Source: Pseudopedobacter sp039918235
Lineage (GTDB): Bacteria; Bacteroidota; Bacteroidia; Sphingobacteriales; Sphingobacteriaceae
Length of the DNA stretch: 26,422 nucleotides
Direction of reading: 5' to 3'
NCBI GenBank assembly: GCA_039918235.1
Contig: JBDSHZ010000051.1
Span: forward strand, 1 to 26,422
This document shows positions 7,862 through 16,992 of this stretch, piece after piece (position 1 is the first letter of the stretch; every line of letters starts with the position of its first letter). The translations under genes and the position numbers were made by a program. The notes under the pieces were generated by a model. It saw nothing but the letters and a program-made list of their open reading frames with translations, made no database searches and was not told the DNA's origin.

Positions 7862-9886
7862 CTAATCGTAAAACCGCCAGCTCAGCCCAAACTTAGCCAA
7901 AGCATAAGGCATTGGATAATGATTTACGGTATAATAACCTTTACCAAATAAGCCTTGATTGGCATAATCATACCTGATAAAAAGATTGGCTCTTTTCCAA
8001 TTGGTGCGGGCCCAAACATCTAAAATAGGATTGGTATCAAAACTTGGCGTTCCGGCATTATAAAACTGCCCGATTGCTGGTGCATAAGAAGGTGCGGTAT
8101 ATTTGCTGAAGTACCTTACATCAAACCCGAATTCAGTTTTTAAAACTTTGAAGAATTCTAAATGGAGGAACAAGCTGTGGAAAGAATAGATTTCCGGGGT
8201 ACGCAAAACAGTTTCAAAATCGGTTTTTTGGTACACTAAATAATTCTGGAAAGTGAATTTCCCGAAATGAAAATCTTTATTCAAGCTCAATTTTAAGAGG
8301 TTGATATTGCTCCCAAACTGCGCAGGAGTTGCATCACCATCAGTTCCCTGATTAAAGTATAGTTGATTGCCAACTAAAAAATATTCGGCTTTAGCTTTAA
8401 AACTATACTTTGGGTTCACGTAAGAAAAACCGAGGTGCTGTGTTTTAGTCTTTTCGAAATTGTTGTTCCAGATGTAATGATTACTTAACTGCCGGTCATA
8501 AATCATAGCCGGACTTTGATTCTGGGTATACGCTTCCAAAATCACGCTTCCTACTTTATTGCTCAGCTTAATCTCTGAGGAGGCTTCGTACAGAAAATCC
8601 CCAAAGTTTCTGCCTTGAATAATCTGCTGTACTTTCAGGTTTAAAGTTGCTTTGTCATTAAAGCTATAATCTGCATCCCCTTTAAGGGTAACATTCTGAA
8701 AATTTGTTTTAAAAGTAAACTGCTGATACTTATAAAAGTCATGCTGTATTCCAACATTTACCTTCAGCTCATTACGTAAAAAAGAAAGGCTTTTCCCTCT
8801 TAGATAGAAACTGTAATTGAATTCATTCTGTAAATGAGTGATAGACGTAGTATCAGACGTTCTGGAAGAATCCCGGTAGATGTAATAGTTGTTTAACAAT
8901 CCACTTAGCGCATCCTGCCCGCCATCATCTGTAAAATAATAATTCTGTTTATTGTAAAGGAATTTATAACTCACCCTTTGCGTGGGTAAAACCGTAGCAT
9001 TGCTATCAATGGTCTTTTGCTTTCCTATATTGTAAAACTGTTTAATGTAAATGCTATTGTTCTGCCAATTGTGTTTGGCGGTGTTTAACCTTACTTTCTC
9101 ATATTCTGGCTGTATATTGGTTGGTGCGGTAAAAACAGAATCGTTAAGAATAGCACCGCTTTCATAACCTTTTAAATTATTGAAAGTTGCATTGCCCAAT
9201 AAAGTGTAACGTTTGTTTTTTGATTCGTACCAGTTCCATACCGAAGCATTGAGGTGGTTGACCACCAAACGATCTGACTTTTGAGCGGGCGAGCCGTAAT
9301 AAGACCTCGAACCCATTTTCTTAAAGCTTGCGCCGATATTCCAATTGGGCTTTACATTCTGGGAATGTAGTAGCTCTACCATTTGCTCTGTTGCTCTGCC
9401 AAAAGCAGGGTTTTGATAATACAAGTAAGAGTAAGGTGAGCGGGCCTGATAGTAGGAAACATCATCAGGGTTCAATAGGTACCGATCATAATAGTGATAA
9501 CCAGCATCAAAACCGATGGTTTTGGCAGGCTCAAAAAGTAGATCACGGTAAGACAAGCCATTTAAACCCAAATTCATGGTGGGGTGTTCCGGCTGGTCAA
9601 TCACTCTATAACGATGGAAATTGTTGGTGGAGGTGTCAATTGGAAACAGACGGGTACTGTCTCTCAAAAATTCCTCTTTGGTGTATTTGATGAATTTAGA
9701 GGTATAAATAATAGAATCCTTATTATTTTCCAGTTTCGCCCTTAAAGAATCAATATTTTCCCCCTCATTATTAGTAGAATTAGCAGTTCCTTCTTCCCGC
9801 TCAGGAGGCAATCGCCTAGTATCGCGTTGCGCAAATGCACCACAGCCAATCAAGATCAATAGGAAAAGTAAACAGTTTTTTTTCAA
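7862..9886 (-). CDS. Putative outer-membrane porin (Porin_10 type)
   Basis: A 674-residue exported protein. Residues 1-19 are a signal peptide (ends GAFA), followed by a charged, low-complexity segment (about 20-60) and then a long region of alternating amphipathic strands rich in Tyr, Phe and Asn, ending in an aromatic residue pair plus Asp (RFYD), as in outer-membrane barrels. The IDQPEHPTMNLGLNGLSYRDLLFEP-like region near residue 95-120 and the overall length fit the Bacteroidota putative porin family. It is the third gene of an operon with lpxK and the nucleoside phosphorylase, starting two bases after the phosphorylase stop. Such placement suggests co-expression with envelope biogenesis; a direct role in nucleoside uptake is possible but not shown. 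Substrate unknown. Confidence 0.82.
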   Translation of the reverse strand: MKKNCLLFLLILIGCGAFAQRDTRRLPPEREEGTANSTNNEGENIDSLRAKLENNKDSIIYTSKFIKYTKEEFLRDSTRLFPIDTSTNNFHRYRVIDQPEHPTMNLGLNGLSYRDLLFEPAKTIGFDAGYHYYDRYLLNPDDVSYYQARSPYSYLYYQNPAFGRATEQMVELLHSQNVKPNWNIGASFKKMGSRSYYGSPAQKSDRLVVNHLNASVWNWYESKNKRYTLLGNATFNNLKGYESGAILNDSVFTAPTNIQPEYEKVRLNTAKHNWQNNSIYIKQFYNIGKQKTIDSNATVLPTQRVSYKFLYNKQNYYFTDDGGQDALSGLLNNYYIYRDSSRTSDTTSITHLQNEFNYSFYLRGKSLSFLRNELKVNVGIQHDFYKYQQFTFKTNFQNVTLKGDADYSFNDKATLNLKVQQIIQGRNFGDFLYEASSEIKLSNKVGSVILEAYTQNQSPAMIYDRQLSNHYIWNNNFEKTKTQHLGFSYVNPKYSFKAKAEYFLVGNQLYFNQGTDGDATPAQFGSNINLLKLSLNKDFHFGKFTFQNYLVYQKTDFETVLRTPEIYSFHSLFLHLEFFKVLKTEFGFDVRYFSKYTAPSYAPAIGQFYNAGTPSFDTNPILDVWARTNWKRANLFIRYDYANQGLFGKGYYTVNHYPMPYALAKFGLSWRFYD

Positions 9887-9888
9887 AG

Positions 9889-10704
9889 TTACAGTTGCAA
9901 GATCAGCTCTTTTAAAATAGTGGTCATCAAAGGTTCTGACTCTGCAGCAATCTTAATAATTTGCTCTACGGAGACAGGTTGCAAAGTTTCAGGGAAACCT
10001 TCATCAGTTAAAACTGATATCGCAAATACGGGCAAGCTCATGTGATTTGCTACAATTACTTCCGGCACTGTACTCATGCCTACTGCATCAGCACCAATAA
10101 TTCTTAAAAATCGGTATTCTGCTTTTGTTTCCAGATTAGGACCGGTTACAGAAACATACACCCCTTTATGACAGGTAATATTTTTTTCTTTGGCAATCTT
10201 TAGCCCTTTTTCAATCATCACCGCATCATAAGGTGCGCTCATATCTGGGAATCTTGGACCTAATTCTTCATAATTGGTCCCTATCAAAGGGTTATGAGGC
10301 TGTAAATTGATATGATCTTCAATGATCATCAAATCCCCTTTTCTAAAGTCGGGATTTAAAGCACCACTGGCGTTTGATACAAAAAGTTTTGCTATCCCTA
10401 ACATTTTCAGCACTCGCACAGGGAAGGTAATCTGTTTCATATCATAACCTTCATAATAGTGCAGCCTGCCCTGCATAGCCACTACCTTTTTTCCTGATAA
10501 TGTCCCAAAAATCAACTTTCCAGAATGGAATTCAAGGGTAGAGATTGGGAAATTAGGGATATTGGAATACATCAATTGATGTTCAACCTCTATTTCTGAC
10601 ACTAAAGCACCTAAGCCTGTCCCTAAAATAATTCCTATTTCAGGTTTAAAATCTCCAATTCTATGCTGAATAAATTCTACTGACTCTCTAATATTGGCGA
10701 GCAT
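9889..10704 (-). CDS. Purine-nucleoside phosphorylase, trimeric (class I) type
   Basis: A 271-residue cytosolic enzyme that splits purine nucleosides (inosine, guanosine and deoxy forms) with phosphate, giving the free base and ribose-1-phosphate for purine salvage. Length and motifs fit the trimeric PNP family: phosphate-binding GTGLG near residue 29, GRLHYYEGY near 80, SNASGALN near 110, and GADAVGMSTVPEVIVA near 205 carrying the base-binding Glu and Met. The start overlaps the 3' end of lpxK by 17 bases, so the two are translationally adjacent, and the porin gene follows after two bases. The pairing of lpxK with a PNP gene recurs in Bacteroidota as far as I recall. Symbols punA or deoD are both used for this group, so none is assigned. 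Confidence 0.93.
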   Translation of the reverse strand: MLANIRESVEFIQHRIGDFKPEIGIILGTGLGALVSEIEVEHQLMYSNIPNFPISTLEFHSGKLIFGTLSGKKVVAMQGRLHYYEGYDMKQITFPVRVLKMLGIAKLFVSNASGALNPDFRKGDLMIIEDHINLQPHNPLIGTNYEELGPRFPDMSAPYDAVMIEKGLKIAKEKNITCHKGVYVSVTGPNLETKAEYRFLRIIGADAVGMSTVPEVIVANHMSLPVFAISVLTDEGFPETLQPVSVEQIIKIAAESEPLMTTILKELILQL

Positions 10705-11734
10705 ATTTTTTGATTAAATGATCAAATTCTTCTTTTCTGTTTTCCTCAAATTTCACCTTAATGGGCCATTCATAAACGGGCATATCCATTAAAAGGTTTT
10801 TGAATTCATCAGCCTTTAAACGTACAGCATCTTTCTGTGTTGTAATGATGAATTTATTTTCTGTTTTTAGCTGAGCGAAATCGTGTACAAGTTTAAGCAT
10901 ATTTTTTTGGCTAAACTGATGATGATCTGGATAAGCATGATGAATAATATGCTGGGTATAGCTTTTAAGATGTTGTAATAAAGGTAATGACTTTGCAATG
11001 CCGGTAAGCAAGAGTACATGAGTGTCTTTGTTAATCTCATTAATTGCTAAATATTCCTTTTTAAAAACATGAGGCAATTGTTCACCATACCCTATGGTTG
11101 TAAAAAAAACAAGCTGCTCATTTAAAGGTTTTAAAATACGTTTTAACTTTTCCTTATCAGAAATCTCTTTGGGACATTTGGTCACCATAAAAATATTTGC
11201 TCTTTTTTTGCCGTTAAAAGCTTCACGGTAATTCCCGGCAGGCAATAAAAATTTTTGTTTTTGGAGTTGATGATAATCAAACAGCAAAATACTTAAACCT
11301 GGCTTTACGGCTCTGTGCTGATAGGCATCATCCATCAAAATCAGCTGATGATCCTTTTCTATTTCCTCAATACCTAAAACGCGGTCTTCACAAACAGCTA
11401 CTGAAATGTCTGGAAATTTTTGTTTGAGCTGTTGAGGTTCGTCGCCACTTTGCAGGTAATTTTCATCGGGTTTAACCCACCTAAAACCTTTTGTTTTACG
11501 CCCGTAACCTCTGCTTAAAGTAGCCAGTTTAAATTCCTGCTTTAACAATTGAATAAGGTATTCCACTAAAGGTGTTTTGCCAGACCCTCCAACTTCTAAA
11601 TTACCCACGCTGATGATGGGAACAGCAAATGTTTTACTTTTAAATATCCCCCAATTGTAAAGCAGATTCCTTAGCCAAGTAACTAGTAGATAAATTAAGG
11701 AAATGGGGAACAGCAGTAACCTCAGCAAATTCAT
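10688..11734 (-). CDS. lpxK: Tetraacyldisaccharide 4'-kinase (lipid A biosynthesis)
   Basis: The enzyme phosphorylates the 4' position of the lipid A disaccharide precursor, making lipid IVA at the inner face of the inner membrane. ATG 11734 gives 348 residues. A hydrophobic N-terminal anchor (about 1-25, LLRLLLFPISLIYLLVTWL) is followed by SVGNLEVGGSGKTP, whose VGGSGKT is the Walker A loop (about 48-54), then SRGYGRKTKG near 75 and LILMDDAYQHRAV near 130, all LpxK hallmarks. The frame stays open to an ATG at 11833, but those 33 extra codons overlap the divergent gene's start and add a non-homologous hydrophobic tail, so the shorter form is chosen. First gene of the lpxK-PNP-porin operon, with a -7 box at 11768-11775. 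Confidence 0.94.
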   Translation of the reverse strand: MNLLRLLLFPISLIYLLVTWLRNLLYNWGIFKSKTFAVPIISVGNLEVGGSGKTPLVEYLIQLLKQEFKLATLSRGYGRKTKGFRWVKPDENYLQSGDEPQQLKQKFPDISVAVCEDRVLGIEEIEKDHQLILMDDAYQHRAVKPGLSILLFDYHQLQKQKFLLPAGNYREAFNGKKRANIFMVTKCPKEISDKEKLKRILKPLNEQLVFFTTIGYGEQLPHVFKKEYLAINEINKDTHVLLLTGIAKSLPLLQHLKSYTQHIIHHAYPDHHQFSQKNMLKLVHDFAQLKTENKFIITTQKDAVRLKADEFKNLLMDMPVYEWPIKVKFEENRKEEFDHLIKKYARQY

Positions 11735-11767
11735 TAACAGCGATAAAAAACAATTTGTAAATTTAGC

Positions 11768-11775
11768 CAAAATTA
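11768..11775 (-). promoter_or_regulatory. -7 box for the lpxK operon
   Basis: The minus strand reads TAATTTTG, an exact TAnnTTTG match, about 34 bases upstream of the lpxK ATG. The whole divergent gap between lpxK and the hydrolase gene is only 58 bp, so the two promoters must overlap; on the plus strand TAAATTTA at 11758-11765 is a near match serving the other gene. Confidence 0.55.
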
Positions 11776-11792
11776 GAGCAAGCCCTAACAAT

Positions 11793-12698
11793 ATGAAAAA
11801 GATTTTACTGCTGTTACTGTTGGTTTTATCCAATATTGCCGTTTTCTCCCAACGCTCAGATAAAAAATTACAAAAAAAACTGGACGAACTGGTAAAAGGC
11901 TTTAACGGAGAGGTTGGTATTTATGTTCAAAATTTAAAGAATGGAAAAACTGCTTCAGTAAATTCGGATAGCCTTTTCCCTACTGCAAGCATGATAAAAG
12001 TACCTATCATGTGCGGTATATTTAGCGAGATTGAAAAAGGGAATTTAGATTATAATACCGACTTGGTTTATAAAGACAGCTTACTTTATGGAACCGGTGA
12101 TATTTTAGGTTCTTTTAAAGATGGAGAGAAAATAGCATTAAGTAAAGTGCAGATGCTGAGCATCACCACTAGTGACAACACCGCTAGTTTATGGTTGCAA
12201 CAATTGGTGAGTGGAGAAAAGATTAACCAATGGCTGGAAGAAAATGGTTTTTCTGCTACCAGAATGAACAGCCGTACAGCAGGAAGATCTGATTTTTGGA
12301 AACAATACGGCTGGGGCATGACTTCACCTAAAGAGATGGCACAACTGATCATAAAAATCAGAAATGGAGAAGCGGTAAGTCCGGCAGCCAGTGAAAGAAT
12401 GTACCGTAACATGATTAGGATTTATCACGATAAAGAAGCGTTATCTCAAATACCGCCCTACGTTCAGGCTGCATCTAAACAGGGAGCGGTAGATGCTTCT
12501 CGATCTGAAGTAGTTTTGGTAAATGCACCACACGGAGACTATGCTTTTTGTATCACTACAAAAAATCAAAAAGACCAAAGCTGGGAAAATACCAATGAAG
12601 GTTATGTGCTCATCAGAAATTTATCAGCCCTGCTTTGGCATTATTATGAGCCAAAATCTGACTGGAAACCTGCTGAAGGAATGGAGAAGTATAGATAG
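11793..12698 (+). CDS. Secreted serine hydrolase with class A beta-lactamase fold, omega-loop Glu missing
   Basis: ATG 11793 gives 301 residues; an upstream ATG at 11703 would add 30 residues in front of a good signal peptide (residues 1-20, ends FSQ) and overlap lpxK, so it is not used. Serine-active-site motifs are clear: S66-M-I-K69, S127-D-N129 and, in the KTG position, K229-Q-G. Family knowledge: class A beta-lactamases use Glu166 in an ExxLN motif of the omega loop to hydrolyse the acyl-enzyme. The corresponding stretch here (about 158-178, MNSRTAGRSDFWKQYGWG) has no Glu. The protein may thus bind or slowly turn over beta-lactams, or act on another acyl or peptide substrate. It is periplasmic and divergent from the lpxK operon. 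Calling it a resistance enzyme would not be justified. Confidence 0.88.
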   Translation: MKKILLLLLLVLSNIAVFSQRSDKKLQKKLDELVKGFNGEVGIYVQNLKNGKTASVNSDSLFPTASMIKVPIMCGIFSEIEKGNLDYNTDLVYKDSLLYGTGDILGSFKDGEKIALSKVQMLSITTSDNTASLWLQQLVSGEKINQWLEENGFSATRMNSRTAGRSDFWKQYGWGMTSPKEMAQLIIKIRNGEAVSPAASERMYRNMIRIYHDKEALSQIPPYVQAASKQGAVDASRSEVVLVNAPHGDYAFCITTKNQKDQSWENTNEGYVLIRNLSALLWHYYEPKSDWKPAEGMEKYR

Positions 12699-12746
12699 CA
12701 TTAATTTCTCTAAATATTTAGCAGAGGCGTAGCTTTCAAAATTCAT

Positions 12747-13535
12747 TTAATTACATTTTGCCAATATCAGTTTCGCAATTTCAATAGCTTTGTTTTTATT
12801 GTAATTGGCATCTGCACTTAAATTAGCCGTTATTTTAACTTTTACTCCATTTTTTAATAGGTAAAGGCATTGTTCAAAAGAATTCCAACTGGCCGCATCT
12901 GCTAAGTGATCTACTGGCGAATAAGATTTTGCAATTTGAGAAAAAGTGCCTCCAACTAAATTATCTGTAACTTTTTTTACATCTTTTTTGCTTTGCCCCA
13001 TATCTTTAACTTTTTCCATGGCCTTGTTTGCTCTCTCATTTTCAGATTTACCCTCGTAAGCCTCATCTAATGTTTTATCTACGCTTTCCTTTGCTTCGGC
13101 AAGTTCTGCTTCAGTTTTAGAGCTGTAAGCATTTTTAAAATAGGCTAATTTTTGAGGTTCAATTCCCGAAATCTCAATCTGATTTTTATCCGGAATTTCT
13201 ACTTCCATACCAGCGGCTTTTACCGTTCTTTTTCTATCACTTGGCCACTCATAAGAAATATCATGATAAGCTACGTTATGTAACACTTTGTTGTACTCCA
13301 TTTCTCCATCTGCTTTGGCTAAACCAGTTATTTTTACAGCTTCATCAAAAGTAAAAAGTTCATCATATTTCTCGGCGTAAGCCAGTAAACAGGGGTTATC
13401 TCCACCGTCATCACTCTTAGAAATTACATCAGACAAAGCTTGTTCTTCTTCCTTAACTTTTGGGTTGTTACACGCCACCAAAATAATTCCCAATAAAACT
13501 AACAAACAGATTTTATTTTTTAATGGATACCTCAT
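12747..13535 (-). CDS. Lipoprotein of unknown function, last gene of the envelope cluster
   Basis: A 262-residue protein with a lipoprotein signal: hydrophobic residues 9-21 then LVAC, with Cys22 the likely lipidated residue. The mature part is highly charged, with a helical lysine/glutamate-rich region (about 145-190, AELAEAKESVDKTLDEAYEG) that may form a coiled coil. I do not recognise a family. The residues after Cys22 (NNPKVKEEE) do not form the acidic surface-export signal placed right after the cysteine, so periplasm-facing anchoring is as likely as surface exposure. It starts five bases after the stop of the preceding gene and ends the five-gene cluster, convergent with the serine hydrolase gene 48 bp away. 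Confidence 0.8.
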   Translation of the reverse strand: MRYPLKNKICLLVLLGIILVACNNPKVKEEEQALSDVISKSDDGGDNPCLLAYAEKYDELFTFDEAVKITGLAKADGEMEYNKVLHNVAYHDISYEWPSDRKRTVKAAGMEVEIPDKNQIEISGIEPQKLAYFKNAYSSKTEAELAEAKESVDKTLDEAYEGKSENERANKAMEKVKDMGQSKKDVKKVTDNLVGGTFSQIAKSYSPVDHLADAASWNSFEQCLYLLKNGVKVKITANLSADANYNKNKAIEIAKLILAKCN

Positions 13536-13540
13536 GTCTT

Positions 13541-14035
13541 TTAAAATTTGATCAGCATATTAACTGGAGAAATTGCACTCTTAACACCGCTGCCAATTGC
13601 CTCTAAGGTAATTTGGTAAGTGCCTTTTGGTATTTCAGAAATTTTACCCAATTTGTTGTCTTGGGTATTTGATAACATGGGAATAAAATCGAAACATTCT
13701 ACTGGCATAAACATGTCACCGGGAAAAAAAGGCATTGGGCTTCTTTCTATGGTGCCAATCACTTTTCCATCTTTTTTAAGAGTAGTGAAGAATTGGATCA
13801 TCACCACTTCTTTTTTATCAGAATTAAGAGGAATATCTGATGCATTAAAACTGAATAAAATAGGGTATTTGTTTTCTCTGAAAGCAGCATAAAGGTTAAT
13901 TACATTGTTGTTTTCTGCAATGATTTCTAATTTTGACTGCTCTTTTACTTTTATAGAACCCAAGATACTTTGAGCTTTTGCATCAGCAGTTAACATTAAC
14001 GTTAATGCAGATAATGTATAGATTAATTTTTTCAT
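13541..14035 (-). CDS. Small secreted protein of unknown function
   Basis: A 164-residue protein with a signal peptide of about 21 residues (ends ADAKAQ). The mature part reads as beta-rich and cysteine-poor: a single Cys near position 114 (PVECFDFIPM). No family recognised. The pattern of strands around VVMIQFFTTLKKDGKVIG and GTYQITLEAIG resembles a small Ig-like or lipocalin-like sandwich, but this is only an impression. It lies 12 bases after the DUF4412-like gene and five bases before the lipoprotein gene, so it is almost certainly co-transcribed with them. Confidence 0.78.
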   Translation of the reverse strand: MKKLIYTLSALTLMLTADAKAQSILGSIKVKEQSKLEIIAENNNVINLYAAFRENKYPILFSFNASDIPLNSDKKEVVMIQFFTTLKKDGKVIGTIERSPMPFFPGDMFMPVECFDFIPMLSNTQDNKLGKISEIPKGTYQITLEAIGSGVKSAISPVNMLIKF

Positions 14036-14047
14036 GTTTTTTAAAGA

Positions 14048-15034
14048 TTAGTTTTTAGGTTTTTGAATATTCATCATTTCTGATGCGTTCATATATTCGT
14101 AATTTTTTGTGTCTATCACTTTTTTAGGTGGATTTTTTTGAACTTTTGTTGCGGTAATAGTTGTGGTTCCGTCCTTATCAATTGTTACCGCTTTTAAAAA
14201 CATCCCAAGTTCTCCGCTACCATAAAACTTTTGGTAAAATGCCTTTTCACTTTCCTTATACCTTGCACCCGGCATCACATTACTTCCAGATTTTATGGCA
14301 TAACTTACATATAGTTTGAGAGTACCTCCATCATCAGTTTTGCCAACCAGTTCCTTACATAAATAACCTGCCACTGTTTGTGTTTGCCCAGTAGGTTTCA
14401 ATTGGTATTTACTTAACGCTTCTTTTGAGGGCGTTAAATTTTGGCCACTTTGCTGAAATTTGCCAAAATCATAACCCATGATGTAATTTTGAGCAATTAC
14501 ATAGATCATTTTATTGTCTTCCTTAAAAATACTATAGGCCTTTTCGCCAGTTTCTGGGTCTTTAGAAACATAAGCATAATTTGAGGTGGTTGCAGATAAA
14601 AACAAATCCATATTTACTACATCGTCACCATCTTTAATGGTGTAAGAAATTTGATACGCATTTGGAATCTCCATACTTTCAAAAGGAGCTTTCCCCATCT
14701 TTGGCATATGGAAAGAATTCCCTTCTGTCCCTGCTTTTTCTTTAGACGATCCAAGAGCACTTGAATAACCCCCTGCCATTTTTAAATACTCTTTGCAGTT
14801 TTTAAGTTGCTCATCAATACTAGATTTCAACTCGGCCAATTGCTCTTTAGTAAGCTGCGATTTATCTATCGCATCATAATTAGTTTTTAAAATTTTCGCT
14901 AAAGTATCGCAATTCATTAAACTGCTCATTTGCTTCATGTACTCTTGCTGAGCTTTAGCAATTTCTTCTTGAGTTTGGGCTTTTAAACTTAGTACCAAAA
15001 ACACACAGAGTATCAAGAGAGTTAATTTTTTCAT
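14048..15034 (-). CDS. Secreted DUF4412-like protein
   Basis: A 328-residue exported protein with a signal peptide (1-19, ends LKA). Residues about 20-90 are helical and charged, with QTQEEIAKAQQEYMKQMSSLM and two Cys (in NCD and NCKEY). The C-terminal part, about 125-310, reads as a beta-rich domain: YSIFKEDNKMIYVIAQNYIMGY, then VAGYLCKELVGK, in the manner of the Bacteroidota DUF4412 family (related to GLPGLI-like envelope proteins, in which a QTVAGYxCK motif is common). Function unknown. A 175-bp gap separates it from the upstream small gene, so it may have its own promoter; the minus strand shows only a near match (TAGGTTTA) there. The two downstream genes follow within 12 bases. Confidence 0.78.
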   Translation of the reverse strand: MKKLTLLILCVFLVLSLKAQTQEEIAKAQQEYMKQMSSLMNCDTLAKILKTNYDAIDKSQLTKEQLAELKSSIDEQLKNCKEYLKMAGGYSSALGSSKEKAGTEGNSFHMPKMGKAPFESMEIPNAYQISYTIKDGDDVVNMDLFLSATTSNYAYVSKDPETGEKAYSIFKEDNKMIYVIAQNYIMGYDFGKFQQSGQNLTPSKEALSKYQLKPTGQTQTVAGYLCKELVGKTDDGGTLKLYVSYAIKSGSNVMPGARYKESEKAFYQKFYGSGELGMFLKAVTIDKDGTTTITATKVQKNPPKKVIDTKNYEYMNASEMMNIQKPKN

Positions 15035-15209
15035 GATGAAGATTTATTTAAATTTTTAAAATTAGTTAACCTTTGTTAATTTGAATTTTAAACCTAGCGC
15101 AGTATAATTAGTTGTTATATCAATAGTATTCTCACCTTCTTTAAAATAGGCTTTAGATTAAAGACTTTATGAATATTGCCAGCCGACTAAACTTTAACTT
15201 CTGTATCTG

Positions 15210-15599
15210 TTATTTAAGTCTATTTTTTTGTGATGTTAATTGATAGGTAACTGTTTTCATTACTTTTTGATCCATTAAGTAGTTCACTTCTGCATCCATT
15301 TTCATCCCATTGTTTTTAAGCAAAAGCACCAATTGCTTTTTAATATCGCCCATGGCATACACTGCTGTAATTTCATTTTCCTTGGTTGTGTATTTTATTA
15401 TCCCCCAATCGCAATCCTTTGGTACACAGCTTTCCCAAACCTTAATTTTTTTATGCTCCTGATCTAAAATGATTTTGGTAATTCCCTTATTGTTGTTGTT
15501 AATTACCAAAAAAGTATTTTCTAAGGTCTCATTAAAATCATCTCCAGCAGTTGTAAAACTTAAATGGAAACAAATCAGTAATAAGAGTTTAATGGTCAT
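15210..15599 (-). CDS. Small secreted protein of unknown function
   Basis: A 129-residue protein with a short signal peptide (about 1-18, ends TTAG). The mature part has two Cys in WESCVPKDCDWG (about 56-67), spaced to form a local disulfide, followed by a beta-rich remainder. I do not recognise a named family, though small Bacteroidota secreted proteins with a CxxxDCxWG motif are familiar. It starts two bases after the stop of the OmpA-domain gene, so the pair is tightly coupled. Downstream there is a 175-bp AT-rich gap before the DUF4412-like gene. Confidence 0.78.
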   Translation of the reverse strand: MTIKLLLLICFHLSFTTAGDDFNETLENTFLVINNNNKGITKIILDQEHKKIKVWESCVPKDCDWGIIKYTTKENEITAVYAMGDIKKQLVLLLKNNGMKMDAEVNYLMDQKVMKTVTYQLTSQKNRLK

Positions 15600-15601
15600 T
15601 A

Positions 15602-16951
15602 TTAAAGCTTAATAAATTCTACCCTACGGTTATTTGCTTTTCCCTGTGGGGTGGTATTTGGGTCGGTTGGTTCATTTGCGCCTTTACCGTCAGTAACTAA
15701 TCTATCTGCACTTATTCCAAAAACTGTTGTTAAAGTAGTTTTAACAGAAGCTGCCCTACGTTTAGAGAGATCAAGATTTAAACTGGCATCACCATCACTA
15801 TCGGTATGGCCTACGATATTCACTTTCACTGTTGGGTTTTCTGCAAGAATTGTAGCAATATCTTTCAGTACTCCATTAGATTCCGTTTTAATCTGATCAG
15901 AATTCACGTCAAACAAAATCCCTCTGGTCACTAATTTTCCTTCGGTAATCAATTTGCTTCTGGTATCTGGCGCCCCAATAGAATATCTTAGATTAGAGAT
16001 CATAAACTCATCGTTATGTTCTAAACTATTAGAATAATTCATGTATTGTGATCCAATCTTAAACAAATTATACTTTTGCTTAGGGTCAAATGCCAGTGGA
16101 ATATCGGCCACCTTATTTTCGTTAACATAAATTCGTAACCTTGTTTTTTGCCTCCAAATAGAAAACTTAGCCACCACCGGAGCATCATGCTCAATACTTT
16201 TGCTGGCTAAATCAATAACTTTCATTTCATCATTACTTCCTACAACCTCATTATTTTCTTTAATGTTAAAAGATGCCGCACCCGTACAGCCCGCCCAAAT
16301 AAAATTGAAGGCATTGGGTAAATAATCTTCGCTTAAATCTTTTCTTGGATTGTTAGATGCTGCTATAATGAATTTATAATTTAAAATATTACTGCTTCTG
16401 TATCTATTAAAAATATTAAATTCTAAGGTAAAATTTTCCGGCATATCTGTTATTGCCATCGGTTGAAAATAGCCGTCTTTGGTTATAGAAAGCCATTTAT
16501 CATTACTGCCAGATAGATTTACAATTTCGGCTGAGGAATTGGTATTCCAACCTAAAGGAAAATCCCCTAATGATGTAGTTGAAAAATCATCATAATACAA
16601 AACCTTCTCGCCTGGTATAAAGTCGAATTTTGAAGTAGCTGTAATTTTCATAGCATCCGCAGGTTTTCCAGCTTGTGCTTGATTGCTATTTGAACTCACT
16701 GCAGATGTCTTGGAAGGTTTAGTTTTCTCTACAGAATCCTTTTGAGTTTTTTCCTTTTCGCTTAAGGCACCGTTAATCGTTTTATCTAATTTCTCTTCAG
16801 ATTTATTTAAAACATTGTCAATCGTTTTTTCAATTTTCCGGTCTTTAGCCTCTTTTAATTTCCTTGCTAATTTTTCTTTAATGCTTTCTTGGGCAAAAGT
16901 TTGAGAGAGACTTGTAATTAATAAACATAAAATGAGGATGAAATTTTTCAT
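15602..16951 (-). CDS. OmpA-domain outer-membrane/periplasmic protein
   Basis: A 449-residue exported protein. Residues 1-20 are a signal peptide (ends FAQ), about 21-95 a charged, lysine-rich helical region, and about 110-325 a beta-rich domain beginning near FIPGEKVLYYDDFSTTSLGDF that looks like a concanavalin/laminin-G-type sandwich. Residues about 340-449 are an OmpA C-terminal peptidoglycan-binding domain, seen in ILFDVNSDQIK, VNIVGHTDSDGDASLNLDLS, and KANNRRVEFIKL. The domain is known to bind diaminopimelate of peptidoglycan, anchoring the protein to the wall. First gene of the five-gene envelope cluster; a -7 box lies 42-49 bases upstream. It is divergent from the LytS/LytTR operon. 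Confidence 0.88.
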   Translation of the reverse strand: MKNFILILCLLITSLSQTFAQESIKEKLARKLKEAKDRKIEKTIDNVLNKSEEKLDKTINGALSEKEKTQKDSVEKTKPSKTSAVSSNSNQAQAGKPADAMKITATSKFDFIPGEKVLYYDDFSTTSLGDFPLGWNTNSSAEIVNLSGSNDKWLSITKDGYFQPMAITDMPENFTLEFNIFNRYRSSNILNYKFIIAASNNPRKDLSEDYLPNAFNFIWAGCTGAASFNIKENNEVVGSNDEMKVIDLASKSIEHDAPVVAKFSIWRQKTRLRIYVNENKVADIPLAFDPKQKYNLFKIGSQYMNYSNSLEHNDEFMISNLRYSIGAPDTRSKLITEGKLVTRGILFDVNSDQIKTESNGVLKDIATILAENPTVKVNIVGHTDSDGDASLNLDLSKRRAASVKTTLTTVFGISADRLVTDGKGANEPTDPNTTPQGKANNRRVEFIKL

Positions 16952-16992
16952 TGCTATAGATTGGTGAATTGTTTCAGATTTAAAATATCAAT

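Noticed and set aside
11735..11833. Longer lpxK beginning at ATG 11833
   Set aside because: The extra codons run antisense through the start of the divergent hydrolase gene, and LpxK proteins begin close to the Met at 11734.
12523..12732. Plus-strand frame overlapping the end of the serine hydrolase gene
   Set aside because: It lies mostly inside the well-supported hydrolase gene in another frame and shows no family features.
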